From Acidovorax sp. T1 (GTDB taxonomy: Bacteria; Pseudomonadota; Gammaproteobacteria; Burkholderiales; Burkholderiaceae_C), in the NCBI RefSeq assembly GCF_002176815.1, contig NZ_CP021648.1, positions 3,418,001 through 3,482,000 of the forward strand: DNA of 64,000 nucleotides. The letters are read 5' to 3'. The first letter of the stretch is position 1, and every line of letters starts with the position of its first letter. Of this stretch, positions 19,986-29,153 are shown piece by piece. Under the pieces are notes generated by a model. The model ran no database searches, was not told where the DNA came from, and saw nothing but the letters and a program-made list of their open reading frames with translations. The position numbers were made by a program, and so were the translations under genes.

Positions 19986-21578
19986 TCAGCGCGGCCGGCG
20001 CCGCGCGAACGCCGCCCCGACAACCACGCAGAGGCCCGCCACCCACAAGGGCGCCAGACCCCAGCGCGCCACCCACCAGGCATACGGTGTGATGCCCCAG
20101 CCCTGTTGTGCGCTGAGCCCGCGCCCGTGCACCTCGCCGGTCAGCACGCCACGGGTGTGGCGCGCCAGCGCATGGGTGACCACGCCCCGGTGGTCGATGA
20201 TGGCGGTGGCCCCGGTGTTGGTGGCGCGCACCATGGGGCGCTCGAACTCCAGCGCACGCATGCGGCTGATCTGCAGGTGCTGGTCGATGGCGACGGTGTT
20301 GCCAAACCAGCCAATGTTGCTGAAATTGACAAACACCGTGGGCGCACTGGCCGGATCGGCAAAACGCGCGCCCAGCTCTTCGCCAAACAAATCCTCATAG
20401 CAGATGTTGGGGGCAATGCGCTGCCCCGCCCAGGCAAACGAAGGCTGCCCAACGGCGCCCCGGTTGAAGTCGCCCAAGGGTATGTTCATCATGGCCGTGA
20501 ACCACCGGAAAAACGGCGGGATGAACTCGCCGAACGGCACCAGGTGGTGCTTGTCGTACTGGTAGGGCGACGATTGGGCGGGCTGGATGCCCAGCACCGA
20601 ATTGGTGTAGCCGCGCTCGGCGTCGCCCAGCGGAATGCCCAGCAGCGCCGCCTGCCCACCTTGGCTGAAATGCGCCGCCAGCCTCTCCAGATACCCCGGC
20701 ATGAGTTGCTGCGGCAGCAGCGGGATGGCGGTTTCAGGCGCCACGACGAGGGTCGCCTTGGCCGCGAGCAGTGCATCGGCATACCACCGCAGCGCCAGCG
20801 GCACGCCGCTGCCGGGCTGGAACTTTTCGTCCTGCGGAATATTGCCCTGCAGCAGTGCCAGGCTGATGGGGGCAGGCTGCGCCGCCGCCGGTGTGTGGCA
20901 CCACTCGATGGCGCATTGGCGCTGCAGCCCCGCGCCCACCAGCACCAGCGCGCCCCCCGACACGAGTGCCCAGGCGCGCAGGCTGCGCCAATCGCTGGTG
21001 CGCGCCTGCGCCAGCAGCATGGCCAGCACCGCGGCCACGAACCCGACGCCATACACCCCCACGGTGCGCGCCAGCGCACTCAAGGGCCCTTGCACATGTG
21101 CATAGCCGCCAGCGCCCCAGGGAAAACCCGTCCACAGCGTGCCGCGGGCCAGCTCGGCCAGCAACCAGACTGCTCCGAAAAGCATAGCTACCAGCGCACG
21201 GTGGGCGGGCGCAAAACGCGAAAAAAGCACCAAACCGACAGCGTAATAGCCGCCCAGAAAGCCCGCCAACCCCAGCACGGCAACCACCGCGAGCGGCGCC
21301 GCCAGGCCGCCATAGGTGTGCATGGAGATGAAAAGCCACCAGAAGGTGGCCGCCAGCCAGGCGGTGGCGAACACCCAGCCCAGGCCGGCAGCCTGGCGCC
21401 AGGTCGTTGGGCCGCGCACCAGCCAGGCCAGCACCGCCAGCGACAGGATTTGCAGCCACCACTGCGGCGCGCCACTCCCGGGCCAGGCCAGCGACAACGC
21501 CTGCGCCACACCCGCCGCAGCGGCCAGGCAGGCGCGCACGGCGAACGCAGCCCCAGGCAGGCGTGGCAGCCGGGCCAT
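19986..21578 (-). CDS. lnt: Apolipoprotein N-acyltransferase
   Basis: Lnt adds the third acyl chain to the N terminus of lipoproteins at the inner membrane. About seven hydrophobic segments in residues 15-225 precede a nitrilase-like periplasmic domain with triad E282 (APETAIPLL), K343 (YDKHHLVPFGE) and C393 (NICYED), and a C-terminal membrane segment near 505-525. The ATG at 21576-21578 overlaps the corC stop (ATGA), giving 530 residues. Coupled to corC as in the E. coli ybeX-lnt pair. Confidence 0.96.
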   Translation of the reverse strand: MARLPRLPGAAFAVRACLAAAAGVAQALSLAWPGSGAPQWWLQILSLAVLAWLVRGPTTWRQAAGLGWVFATAWLAATFWWLFISMHTYGGLAAPLAVVAVLGLAGFLGGYYAVGLVLFSRFAPAHRALVAMLFGAVWLLAELARGTLWTGFPWGAGGYAHVQGPLSALARTVGVYGVGFVAAVLAMLLAQARTSDWRSLRAWALVSGGALVLVGAGLQRQCAIEWCHTPAAAQPAPISLALLQGNIPQDEKFQPGSGVPLALRWYADALLAAKATLVVAPETAIPLLPQQLMPGYLERLAAHFSQGGQAALLGIPLGDAERGYTNSVLGIQPAQSSPYQYDKHHLVPFGEFIPPFFRWFTAMMNIPLGDFNRGAVGQPSFAWAGQRIAPNICYEDLFGEELGARFADPASAPTVFVNFSNIGWFGNTVAIDQHLQISRMRALEFERPMVRATNTGATAIIDHRGVVTHALARHTRGVLTGEVHGRGLSAQQGWGITPYAWWVARWGLAPLWVAGLCVVVGAAFARRRPR

Positions 21579-22453
21579 CAGTCGGCGGCGCTGTTTTCGT
21601 CGACGCGCGACACCTTGAACCAGCGCACTGCGCCGCCCTTGGTGTGCAGCACCACAAAGTGCAGTCCGCACAGCTGCAGGTGCTCGCCCCGCTTGGGAAC
21701 ATGGCCCATTTCGTGGGCGATCAAACCGCCGATGGTGTCAAAGGATTCGTCGGGATCGCTGCCCTGCACGGCCACGCCAAAGGCCTCGGCAACGCGCTCG
21801 ATGGGGGTGTCGCCGCTCACGCGGTAGGTCTGGTCTGCCAGGCCGAAGATGTCGCCTTCGTCTTCGGGGATATCGAACTCGTCTTCGATCTCGCCCACGA
21901 TCTGCTCCAGCACGTCCTCGATGGTGACCAGGCCGGCCACGCGGCCAAACTCGTCGATCACGATGGCCAGGTGGTTGCGGTTGCCGCGAAACTCGCGCAG
22001 CAGATCGTTCAGGCCCTTGGTTTCCGGCACAAAGGCGGCCGGGCGCAGCAAGGCGCGGATGTTCAGCTCGGGTGCCCGCTGCAGCTTGAGCAGGTCTTTG
22101 GCCATGAGGATGCCAATGATGTTCTCGCGCTCGCCCTGGTACACCGGAAAGCGCGAGTGCGCGGTGCTGATCACCTGGCGCAGCAACTCGTCAAAGGGCG
22201 CTTCGATGTTGACGAGGTCCATGCGCGGAGCGGCCACCATCACATCGCCGGCGGTCATGTCGGCCATGCGGATGACGCGTTCAAGCATCACGCGGGAGTC
22301 GGCGCCGATGACCTGGTTGTCTTCGGCCTCGGCCAGGGTTTCGATGAGCTCTTCGGTGGAATCCGGTCCGGGGTGGATGAACTCGGCCACTTTTTGCAGG
22401 AAGGTGCGCTTGTCTTCCTTTTCGGGCAAGCGCTGGGGGTGCGGGTCAGACAC
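21578..22453 (-). CDS. corC: CorC/HlyC family protein with two CBS domains (YbeX)
   Basis: A 291-residue cytoplasmic protein. CBS domain pair at about 70-185 (MVAAPRMDLVNIEAPFDELL, RFPVYQGERENIIGILMAKDLL), then a C-terminal transporter-associated CorC_HlyC domain (GDTPIERVAEAFG, GGLIAHEMGHVPKRGE). The family is linked to Mg2+/Co2+ efflux and, for YbeX, to ribosome metabolism. Coupled with lnt; its usual partners phoH and ybeY lie about 26 kb away. Confidence 0.9.
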   Translation of the reverse strand: MSDPHPQRLPEKEDKRTFLQKVAEFIHPGPDSTEELIETLAEAEDNQVIGADSRVMLERVIRMADMTAGDVMVAAPRMDLVNIEAPFDELLRQVISTAHSRFPVYQGERENIIGILMAKDLLKLQRAPELNIRALLRPAAFVPETKGLNDLLREFRGNRNHLAIVIDEFGRVAGLVTIEDVLEQIVGEIEDEFDIPEDEGDIFGLADQTYRVSGDTPIERVAEAFGVAVQGSDPDESFDTIGGLIAHEMGHVPKRGEHLQLCGLHFVVLHTKGGAVRWFKVSRVDENSAAD

Positions 22454-22553
22454 TGTCTTGGAGTGCAGGACGTGCGGTAGTGAAACAGCCCTCTAGGATA
22501 GCGGATTGTCGTGACAACGCTTGCATTGCAGGCCCGTGACCGCGATGCTGGCG

Positions 22554-23282
22554 CTATTCGGCTGACTGGTGGCGGGCGTGCCGCACGCCCTGGCGCACTT
22601 CCTGCACGCCGGCCAGAAAGTCCCAGAACTGCTTGGCCTGGCGCTTGAGGCGGTAGTCCATTTCGGCAAATTGCTGCTCGACGATCTCGGCCATGCGGGT
22701 GTCAAAGCTGGCCGGCGGAATCTGTAGATAGGCTTCCGATTCCGAGCCGTCGCGCTGCACCGTGGCGCCGGCCTTGCGCGCGATCTTGAGCATGGCCGCG
22801 TTTTCCGACAGCGCATGGATGAACACCATGTTCACCCCCTCATTGCGGGCATGCATGATGGCCCGGTCAAACAGACGCGCACCAAAGCCACGCCCCCGGG
22901 CTTTCTTGAGCACCGACACGCCAAACTCGGCACATTGCTTGTGTTCGGTTTGCTCGGCAAACGCCAGGTGGGCCATGGCAATCAGCTCCAGGCGGCGGTT
23001 GTAGATGCCGAAGATCTCGTCGCGATCAAAATCGAGCTGCTCGGTGTAGCGCCGAATCTGCTCATCCGTGGCCGAATAGCCAAAACGCAGATACCGGTCT
23101 GCCGGATCGAGCTGCAGCAGGTGCTGCGTGATGCGCTCACGGTAAGAGGGGCCCAAGGCACGGATGGGCACCATCAGTGGCGTGGGCGCGGTGGCATCGT
23201 CCGGCGAATGGCCGGCAAAGGGCGTCAGCATGTCCTTGCCTGCGTCCCACGAAGCTTTGAGCCAGTCTTTGGTTGCGATCAT
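22554..23282 (-). CDS. GNAT family N-acetyltransferase
   Basis: A 242-residue protein with a central GNAT fold: the acetyl-CoA-binding stretch is KKARGRGFGARLFDRAI, followed by NMVFIHALSENAAMLKIARKAG. The ATG at 23280-23282 has an AAGGTGA ribosome site, so it is preferred to the GTG three codons upstream. The target is unknown. The C-terminal 60 residues are helical and charged and may bind a partner. Confidence 0.82.
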   Translation of the reverse strand: MIATKDWLKASWDAGKDMLTPFAGHSPDDATAPTPLMVPIRALGPSYRERITQHLLQLDPADRYLRFGYSATDEQIRRYTEQLDFDRDEIFGIYNRRLELIAMAHLAFAEQTEHKQCAEFGVSVLKKARGRGFGARLFDRAIMHARNEGVNMVFIHALSENAAMLKIARKAGATVQRDGSESEAYLQIPPASFDTRMAEIVEQQFAEMDYRLKRQAKQFWDFLAGVQEVRQGVRHARHQSAE

Positions 23283-23363
23283 GGAAGTCACCTTAAGGGT
23301 TATCCCTTATATTTTCCCGCGAATTTGCTGCGCTGCAACAAAATTGGGTGCGCCCACCAAAAA

Positions 23364-23420
23364 CAAACAAAACAGGCTCTAGCCCTTTTAAACAAAGCGC
23401 TTGATGCTATTTTTTCAATA
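23364..23420 (-). repeat. Dispersed repeat, copy 5 (degenerate)
   Basis: A diverged reverse-orientation copy in the 180-bp gap between the Lrp-type regulator and the acetyltransferase gene: GGCTCTAGC, AAGCGCTTGATG, GCTATTTTTT. The first stem half has decayed to AGCCCTT, so the palindrome is only partial. Confidence 0.65.
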
Positions 23421-23462
23421 GTGTTTGTTACAAAATTGTGTCTAGCCAGTCGCCCACAGCCC

Positions 23463-23945
23463 TCACACCGGCACTGCGGTGGTGGCTTTCACCCGGTCCA
23501 ACACAAAGCTCGTCTTGCAGTCCTGCACGCTGGGATGTTTGAGCAGTGTGTCCATGATGAAGCGGCTGTAGTGCGCCATGTCTGCCACCACCACGCGCAA
23601 CAGATAGTCCATCTCGCCCGTGAGCGCGGCGCACTCCACCACTTCTGGCCAGGTCTGCACGCTGGCACGAAACAGGTCCATGGGATTGCGCTTATGGCTT
23701 TCGGTGTGTTTTTCGAGCCGCACATTGAGGTAGGCCGTCAGCCCCAGCCCCACGGCCTCGGGCTTCACCAGGGCCACATAGCGGGCGATCACGCCGCTGT
23801 CTTCCAGGCGTTTCACGCGCCGCAGCACCGCACTCGGGGACAACCCGACCTGCTCGCCAATCACGTCGTAGGTTTCGCGCCCGTTGTCCTGCAAGCGGCG
23901 CAGGATGGCCTTGTCCAGCTTGTCGAGGGCATTGGCGTCGTTCAT
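23463..23945 (-). CDS. Lrp/AsnC family transcriptional regulator
   Basis: A 160-residue regulator with an N-terminal helix-turn-helix (LDKLDKAILRRLQDNGRETY, then VGLSPSAVLRRVKRLEDSGVI) and a C-terminal RAM effector domain (VVECAALTGEMDYLLRVVV). The start at 23943-23945 gives the usual short N terminus. It is divergent from hpd-phhA across 252 bp, so it probably responds to an aromatic amino acid and controls phenylalanine/tyrosine breakdown; that role is inferred from position. Confidence 0.9.
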   Translation of the reverse strand: MNDANALDKLDKAILRRLQDNGRETYDVIGEQVGLSPSAVLRRVKRLEDSGVIARYVALVKPEAVGLGLTAYLNVRLEKHTESHKRNPMDLFRASVQTWPEVVECAALTGEMDYLLRVVVADMAHYSRFIMDTLLKHPSVQDCKTSFVLDRVKATTAVPV

Positions 23946-24197
23946 TGCGCAGGATTCTACGAACAAGGCTTGCGCCCGGCGCCCCAGGGCGCGGGGTACC
24001 AGGCATGCCCTGAATTGGACGCCCCGGCTGCTAGTGGACAGCCAGGCCACCCAACGCTGGCAACCTGCACCACCATTTGATCATTCGCACAATTTCTGCA
24101 AACCAAAGGCAAAAGCCTCTTGATTTCGCCAGAAACATGAGCCAGTCCGCACCTAAAGTCCATGACATTCATCCACAACGAATGCCGGAGACACCCC
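23946..24197. promoter_or_regulatory. Divergent promoter region lrp-type regulator / hpd
   Basis: This 252-bp region must hold the promoters of both units. It has an AT-richer part at about 24076-24140 with AGGC-AAAA-GCCT (a short inverted repeat) and several TTTC/GAAA half-sites, typical of loose Lrp-binding DNA. No -35/-10 pair is clear enough to name. Confidence 0.4.
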
Positions 24198-25319
24198 ATG
24201 AACGCCGCCCTGCCGCAACCAACAGCCGCCCAAATCGAAGCCTGGGACAACCCCATGGGCCTGATGGGGTTCGAGTTCGTCGAGTTCACCTCGCCCACCC
24301 CGGGCGTGCTGGAGGCGGTGTTTGAAAAGCTCGGCTTCGCGCTGGTGGCCAAACACCGCTCCAAGGACGTGGTGCTGTACCGCCAGAACGGCATCAACTT
24401 CATCCTCAACCGCGAGCCCCAGAGCCAGGCGGCCTACTTCGGCGCCGAGCACGGCCCCTCGGCCTGCGGCCTGGCGTTTCGCGTCAAGGATGCGCACAAG
24501 GCCTACAACCGCGCGCTGGAACTGGGCGCCCAGCCTATCGAGATTCCCACCGGCCCGATGGAGCTGCGCCTGCCCGCCATCAAGGGCATCGGCGGCGCGC
24601 CGCTGTACCTGATCGACCGCTTTGAAGACGGCAAGTCGATCTACGACATCGACTTTGAATTCATCGACGGCGTGGACCGCCGCCCCGTGGGCCATGGCCT
24701 CAACGAGATCGATCACCTCACGCACAACGTGTACCGCGGCCGGATGGGCTTCTGGGCCAATTTCTACGAAAAGCTGTTTGGCTTCCGCGAGATCCGCTAC
24801 TTCGACATCCAGGGCGAATACACCGGCCTGACCTCCAAGGCCATGACCGCGCCCGACGGCAAGATCCGCATCCCGCTCAACGAAGAATCCAAGCAGGGCG
24901 GCGGACAGATCGAAGAATTTTTGATGCAGTTCAACGGCGAGGGCATCCAGCACATCGCGCTGATCTGCGACGACATCCTGGCCACGGTGGACAAGCTCGG
25001 GCTGGCCGGCGTGCCCATGGCGCCCGCCCCCAACGACATTTACTACCAGATGCTCGACACCCGCCTGCCCGGCCACGGCCAGCGGGTCAGTGAACTGCAG
25101 GCGCGCGGCATCCTGCTGGACGGCACCACGGCCGACGGCACGCCACGCCTGCTGCTGCAAATCTTTTCCACGCCCATGCTGGGCCCGGTGTTCTTCGAGT
25201 TCATCCAGCGCAAGGGCGATTACCGCGACGGCTTTGGCGAAGGAAACTTCAAGGCGCTGTTCGAGTCGCTGGAGCGTGACCAGATCGAGCGCGGCGTGCT
25301 CGAAGCCAAAAAGCCCTGA
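24198..25319 (+). CDS. hpd: 4-hydroxyphenylpyruvate dioxygenase
   Basis: A non-haem iron enzyme that turns 4-hydroxyphenylpyruvate into homogentisate in tyrosine catabolism. The facial triad is H173 ([10 protein letters not shown]), H252 (GIQHIALIC) and E334 ([11 protein letters not shown]). It has two vicinal-oxygen-chelate domains and 373 residues, both normal. ATG 24198 follows a GGAG site; an upstream in-frame ATG at 24162 is less likely. It is followed 13 bp later by phhA. Confidence 0.96.
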   Translation: MNAALPQPTAAQIEAWDNPMGLMGFEFVEFTSPTPGVLEAVFEKLGFALVAKHRSKDVVLYRQNGINFILNREPQSQAAYFGAEHGPSACGLAFRVKDAHKAYNRALELGAQPIEIPTGPMELRLPAIKGIGGAPLYLIDRFEDGKSIYDIDFEFIDGVDRRPVGHGLNEIDHLTHNVYRGRMGFWANFYEKLFGFREIRYFDIQGEYTGLTSKAMTAPDGKIRIPLNEESKQGGGQIEEFLMQFNGEGIQHIALICDDILATVDKLGLAGVPMAPAPNDIYYQMLDTRLPGHGQRVSELQARGILLDGTTADGTPRLLLQIFSTPMLGPVFFEFIQRKGDYRDGFGEGNFKALFESLERDQIERGVLEAKKP

Positions 25320-25332
25320 GCGGTAGAAGGCC

Positions 25333-26184
25333 ATGGCCGTCGAATCCGTTGTCACACCTGTTGTGTATGGCGCCAGCACCCGCCCGCCGCGCGGCGACTA
25401 CAGCCGCGCGGGCGCCGACTACACCTGTCCGCAGAACATTGCCGCCTACACCGCCGCCGACCACGACACCTATCGGCGCCTGTACGAACGCCAGTTGGCC
25501 CTGTTGCCGGGCCTCGCGAGCGAGGCGTTCATCGCAGCACTGCCCGCACTGGGCATTCAGGACCACATTCCGCGTTTTGAAGAGATCAACGAGCGCCTGG
25601 TCAAGGCCACAGGCTGGGAGATCGTGGGCGTGCCGGGCCTGATCCCCGAAGTGCCTTTTTTCACCCTGCTGGCCAACCGCAAGTTTCCGGTAACGGACTG
25701 GATCCGCACGCCCGCCGAGTTTGACTACATCGTCGAGCCCGACATCTTTCACGACCTGTTCGGCCATGTGCCGCTGCTGTTCAACCCGGTGTTTGCAGAC
25801 TATGTGCAGCGCTACGGCCAGGGCGGCCTGAAGGCGCAGGGCCTGGGCGCGTGCGAGATGCTCTCGCGATTGTATTGGTACACCATCGAGTTTGGCTTGA
25901 TCCGCGAGGCGGGCGGGTTGCGGGCGTATGGCGCGGGGATTTTGAGTTCGTCGGGGGAGTTGGCGTATTCGGTGCAAAGCCCGGAACCGCAACGCCGGCC
26001 CTTGCAACTGGAGCGCACGATGCGCACGCGCTACAAGATCGATACCTACCAGCAGACGTATTTTGTGATCGACAGTTTTGAGCAGCTGTTTGACATGACA
26101 GCGGCGGACTTTGCGCCGATCTATGAGCGGCTGCGGGGGTTGCCGGAGTTTGCGGCGGATGAGCGGGAGGTGGTTGCGGGTTGA
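25333..26184 (+). CDS. phhA: Phenylalanine 4-monooxygenase
   Basis: Hydroxylates phenylalanine to tyrosine with a tetrahydropterin cofactor. Iron ligands H140 and H145 are in DIFHDLFGHVPL, and E186 is in YWYTIEFGL. At 283 residues it is a normal bacterial single-domain enzyme. It is co-transcribed with hpd. No phhB (pterin carbinolamine dehydratase) is adjacent. Codon choice shifts from C-ending to G-ending codons over the last 330 bases. Confidence 0.95.
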   Translation: MAVESVVTPVVYGASTRPPRGDYSRAGADYTCPQNIAAYTAADHDTYRRLYERQLALLPGLASEAFIAALPALGIQDHIPRFEEINERLVKATGWEIVGVPGLIPEVPFFTLLANRKFPVTDWIRTPAEFDYIVEPDIFHDLFGHVPLLFNPVFADYVQRYGQGGLKAQGLGACEMLSRLYWYTIEFGLIREAGGLRAYGAGILSSSGELAYSVQSPEPQRRPLQLERTMRTRYKIDTYQQTYFVIDSFEQLFDMTAADFAPIYERLRGLPEFAADEREVVAG

Positions 26185-26193
26185 ATTTTGAAT

Positions 26194-26240
26194 GAAATTG
26201 ACTGCGAGCGCATATCCATCAAGCGCTAGAGCCTAAAAAC
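26194..26240 (+). repeat. Dispersed repeat, copy 6
   Basis: An intergenic forward copy between the convergent phhA and alpha/beta hydrolase genes: GCGAGCGCATATCC, then AAGCGCTAGAGCC. The first stem half reads GAGCGCAT, so the palindrome is imperfect. It takes the place where a terminator would be expected. Confidence 0.85.
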
Positions 26241-26254
26241 ACCAAAAACCACCC

Positions 26255-27172
26255 TCACCCCCGCGCCATCTCCTTCAGACACGCCCGCATCACCGCAGGA
26301 TCAAACGCCATCTGCATATGCGCCACCCCCTCCACCAACCGGTTATCCGCGCCCATCAACATCGCCGTACCCGCAGGAAAAACGATGTTGTCGCAGTTCG
26401 AATACCAGCAAATAAACCGGGCCGCTCGGGCAGCGGGCTCGTCCTGCTGTAGCTGCTGCACCCAGTCACTCCCCAACGCCATCTGCTGGCCATTGACCGA
26501 GCGACTGAAGCGCCCGGCCCAGGTGCCGCCATGCGGTGTGCCCAGCGTAATGACCCGGTGCACGCGCGCCGCAGCGCGGTCCGCAGGCAAGGAGCGCAGC
26601 CAGGCGCGGGCCACCAGCCCGCCCATGCTGTGGCCCACCACCACCGGCGCCATGCCGGTGACCTCGGTCACGCGCTGCACTGCGGCGTCGATGGTGGCCG
26701 CGTAGTCGTCCATCGAGCCAAAGGCGGGCTCCAGCGTGACCGCCACATAGGCATGGCCGCGCTCGCGCAGCGCAGCCAGCCACGGCAACCAGAACCCCCG
26801 GTTGCACAGAAAGCCATGCACCAGCACCACGCCCCGGCGCGTGGCCCGCTGGCCGGGCGCCAGGGGCGGCAACCAGTCGGGCACGGCGCTGTGGCGAAAG
26901 GGCTGGCGCCAGCCGAACACCGCCAGCGCCAACCGTGCCTCGGCCCACCAGGCCGATGCCAGCTGCCGCCATGACGGCCGTGGCGCGGGGTCAGCGCGGT
27001 TCACACGCAGCATGGTCACGAACTGCAGCCCCAGCACCAGCCCGAACAATGCCAGCGCGACGGCCACGCCCGCCAGCGCCATCAGCGGCGAGCGGGGCCA
27101 TTGCCATGCCAGCCAGGCGATCGTGGCCAATAGGTTGAAGAGGACCACGGCTTGCTGCCAGCGTGCGTTCAT
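26255..27172 (-). CDS. Membrane-anchored alpha/beta hydrolase (lipase-like)
   Basis: A 305-residue protein. Two hydrophobic segments at about 8-24 and 28-55 anchor it in the membrane. The hydrolase domain has oxyanion-hole HGF at 119-121 and nucleophile elbow GHSMGG (S182), followed by VITLGTPHGGTWAG, a pattern seen in triacylglycerol lipases and PGAP1-like hydrolases. The likely histidine is in GVAHMQM near the C terminus. The substrate is unknown, although fadD starts 270 bp away in the opposite direction, so fatty acid release is plausible. Confidence 0.8.
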   Translation of the reverse strand: MNARWQQAVVLFNLLATIAWLAWQWPRSPLMALAGVAVALALFGLVLGLQFVTMLRVNRADPAPRPSWRQLASAWWAEARLALAVFGWRQPFRHSAVPDWLPPLAPGQRATRRGVVLVHGFLCNRGFWLPWLAALRERGHAYVAVTLEPAFGSMDDYAATIDAAVQRVTEVTGMAPVVVGHSMGGLVARAWLRSLPADRAAARVHRVITLGTPHGGTWAGRFSRSVNGQQMALGSDWVQQLQQDEPAARAARFICWYSNCDNIVFPAGTAMLMGADNRLVEGVAHMQMAFDPAVMRACLKEMARG

Positions 27173-27441
27173 GGATTCAGGGGGTGTAGCAATGAAACAG
27201 TCCGCATTGTGCGGCCAGCCCCAGGAGGACTTGCGATGGACGTGGCCCACACCATTCGCGGCTGCATTGCCGCTGTGAACGCCCTGCGCCAGCGCTGTCG
27301 CCTGCGAGACGGAACTGGCGCGCACCCTAGGACAAGCCCGGTAGCCGAGCCCGCGCCCCTGCTCCGACAATCTGGGCCCACACACCTTAGATCGTGAACA
27401 CGTTCCGAGAACCTGCCCACCGGAACACCCGAGGACACCGC
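27173..27441. other. Divergent intergenic region hydrolase / fadD
   Basis: These 269 bp hold the promoters of both genes. The only clear site is the GAGGA ribosome site of fadD at 27431-27435. I see no repeat copy and no palindrome of operator quality. Confidence 0.35.
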
Positions 27442-29127
27442 ATGGAAAAGATTTGGCTCAAAAGCTACCCCCCGGGGGTTCCCCACGATGTGCAGCCCGA
27501 GCAATACCGCTCGGTGGCGCACCTGCTGGAAGAATCCTTTCGCAAGCACGCCTCGAGCCCGTTTTCGGTCTGCATGGACCAGTGGATGTCCTACGGCGAA
27601 CTCGATCGCCTGTCGGCGGCCCTGGGCGCCTACCTGCAGGGCCTGGGGCTGGAGCCTGGCGCGCGCGTGGCGATCATGCTGCCCAACGTGCCCCAGTTTG
27701 GCGTGACCATGGCCGCCGTGCTGCGCGCCGGCTACACCTGCGTCAACGTGAACCCGCTCTACACCGCCCGCGAGCTGGAGCACCAGCTCAAGGACTCGGG
27801 CGCCACGGCCATCGTGATCCTGGAGAACTTTGCCCACACCCTGAGCGAGATCATCGAGCACACCGCCGTACAGCAGGTGGTGATGGCGTCCATGGGCGAC
27901 CTGCTGGGCGCGGTGTATGGCCCGTGGATCACCTTTGCCGTGCGCCATCTGGCCAAGATGGTGCCCACCTACGAGCTGCCCCTGTCCAACGGGCGCAAGG
28001 TCGTCTCTTTCAAGAAGGCGCTGGCGCTGGGCGAGCGCCGCACGCTGGCGCCCAGCCAGGCCACGCTCGATTCCACCGCCTTCTTGCAATACACCGGCGG
28101 CACCACGGGCCTGTCCAAAGGCGCAGTGCTGACCCACCGCAATATCGTGGCCGCCACGCTGCAGGCCGAGGCCTGGTTCACACCCGCTTTGTCGAAGGTG
28201 GGCGACCTGAGTAAGGCGAACAGCATTGCCGCGCTGCCGCTGTATCACATCTTCGCGCTCACGCTGTGTCTGCTGGCCATACGCCAGGGCTCCAGCCTCA
28301 CGCTGATTCCCAACCCGCGCGACATTCCGAAATTCATCGAGGTGCTCAAGAAGCGCCCCTTTCACATGCTGCCGGCCGTCAACACGCTGTTCAACGCGCT
28401 GCTGCAAAACCCGCAGTTCAAGTCGATCGACTGCTCTCACCTGTGCGTATCGCAGGCCGGGGGCATGGCCGCCAGCGAAGGCACGGCCAAGCAATGGCAA
28501 AAGGTCACGGGCAGCACCATGATCGAGGGCTGGGGCATGAGCGAGACCTGCGCCATCGGCACCAACAACCCCGTGACCAACACCGGGTTCAGCGGCACCA
28601 TCGGCCTGCCGCTGCCGGGCATCGACATCGCCATCAAGGACGACGCGGGCTGCAATCTGCCGCTCGGCGAATCGGGCGAGATCTGCATCCGCGGCCCCAA
28701 CGTGATGACGGGCTACTACAACCAGCCCGCCGAAAACGCCCTGGCCTTCACGGCCGACGGCTTCATGCGCACGGGCGACATCGGCATCATGGATGCGCAG
28801 GGCTACACGCGCATCATCGACCGCAAGAAGGACATGATCCTGGTGAGCGGCTTCAACGTGTTCCCCAACGAACTGGAGCAAGTCATCTCGCTGTGCCCCG
28901 GCGTGGTGGAATGCGCGGCCGTGGGCGTGGCCGACGAGAAGCAGGGCGAGGCGATCAAGGTCTTCGTCGTGAGGAGCGACCCGGCACTGACCGAGGACGA
29001 GGTGGCCAACTACTGCCACGCCAACCTCACCGGCTACAAACGGCCGAAGTACATCGAGTTCCGCGACGACCTGCCCAAGACCAATGTGGGCAAAATCCTG
29101 CGGCGCGAGCTGCGCACGGCCAAATAA
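27442..29127 (+). CDS. fadD: Long-chain fatty acid--CoA ligase
   Basis: Activates fatty acids with ATP and CoA for beta-oxidation. ANL-superfamily motifs are clear: the P-loop YTGGTTGLSKGA at 217-228, then GWGMSET, TGDIGIMD, DRKKDMILVSGFNV and the catalytic lysine in KTNVGKILRREL near the C terminus. The protein has 561 residues. ATG 27442 has a GAGGA site. It is followed after 26 bp by an MBL hydrolase gene in the same direction. Confidence 0.93.
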   Translation: MEKIWLKSYPPGVPHDVQPEQYRSVAHLLEESFRKHASSPFSVCMDQWMSYGELDRLSAALGAYLQGLGLEPGARVAIMLPNVPQFGVTMAAVLRAGYTCVNVNPLYTARELEHQLKDSGATAIVILENFAHTLSEIIEHTAVQQVVMASMGDLLGAVYGPWITFAVRHLAKMVPTYELPLSNGRKVVSFKKALALGERRTLAPSQATLDSTAFLQYTGGTTGLSKGAVLTHRNIVAATLQAEAWFTPALSKVGDLSKANSIAALPLYHIFALTLCLLAIRQGSSLTLIPNPRDIPKFIEVLKKRPFHMLPAVNTLFNALLQNPQFKSIDCSHLCVSQAGGMAASEGTAKQWQKVTGSTMIEGWGMSETCAIGTNNPVTNTGFSGTIGLPLPGIDIAIKDDAGCNLPLGESGEICIRGPNVMTGYYNQPAENALAFTADGFMRTGDIGIMDAQGYTRIIDRKKDMILVSGFNVFPNELEQVISLCPGVVECAAVGVADEKQGEAIKVFVVRSDPALTEDEVANYCHANLTGYKRPKYIEFRDDLPKTNVGKILRRELRTAK

Positions 29128-29153
29128 TTCGCTCACTCATTTATCCATAGCAG

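Noticed and set aside
24153..25379. A 408-codon open frame antisense to hpd
   Set aside because: Same artefact; hpd carries the full iron triad on the plus strand.
27169..29136. A 655-codon open frame antisense to fadD
   Set aside because: Same artefact; it fully covers the well supported fadD gene.
29127..29153. Possible repeat fragment (TTTATCCATAGCAG) between fadD and the MBL gene (kept as number 7)
   Set aside because: Only about 14 bases resemble the repeat and no AAGCGCT half is present, so chance cannot be excluded.
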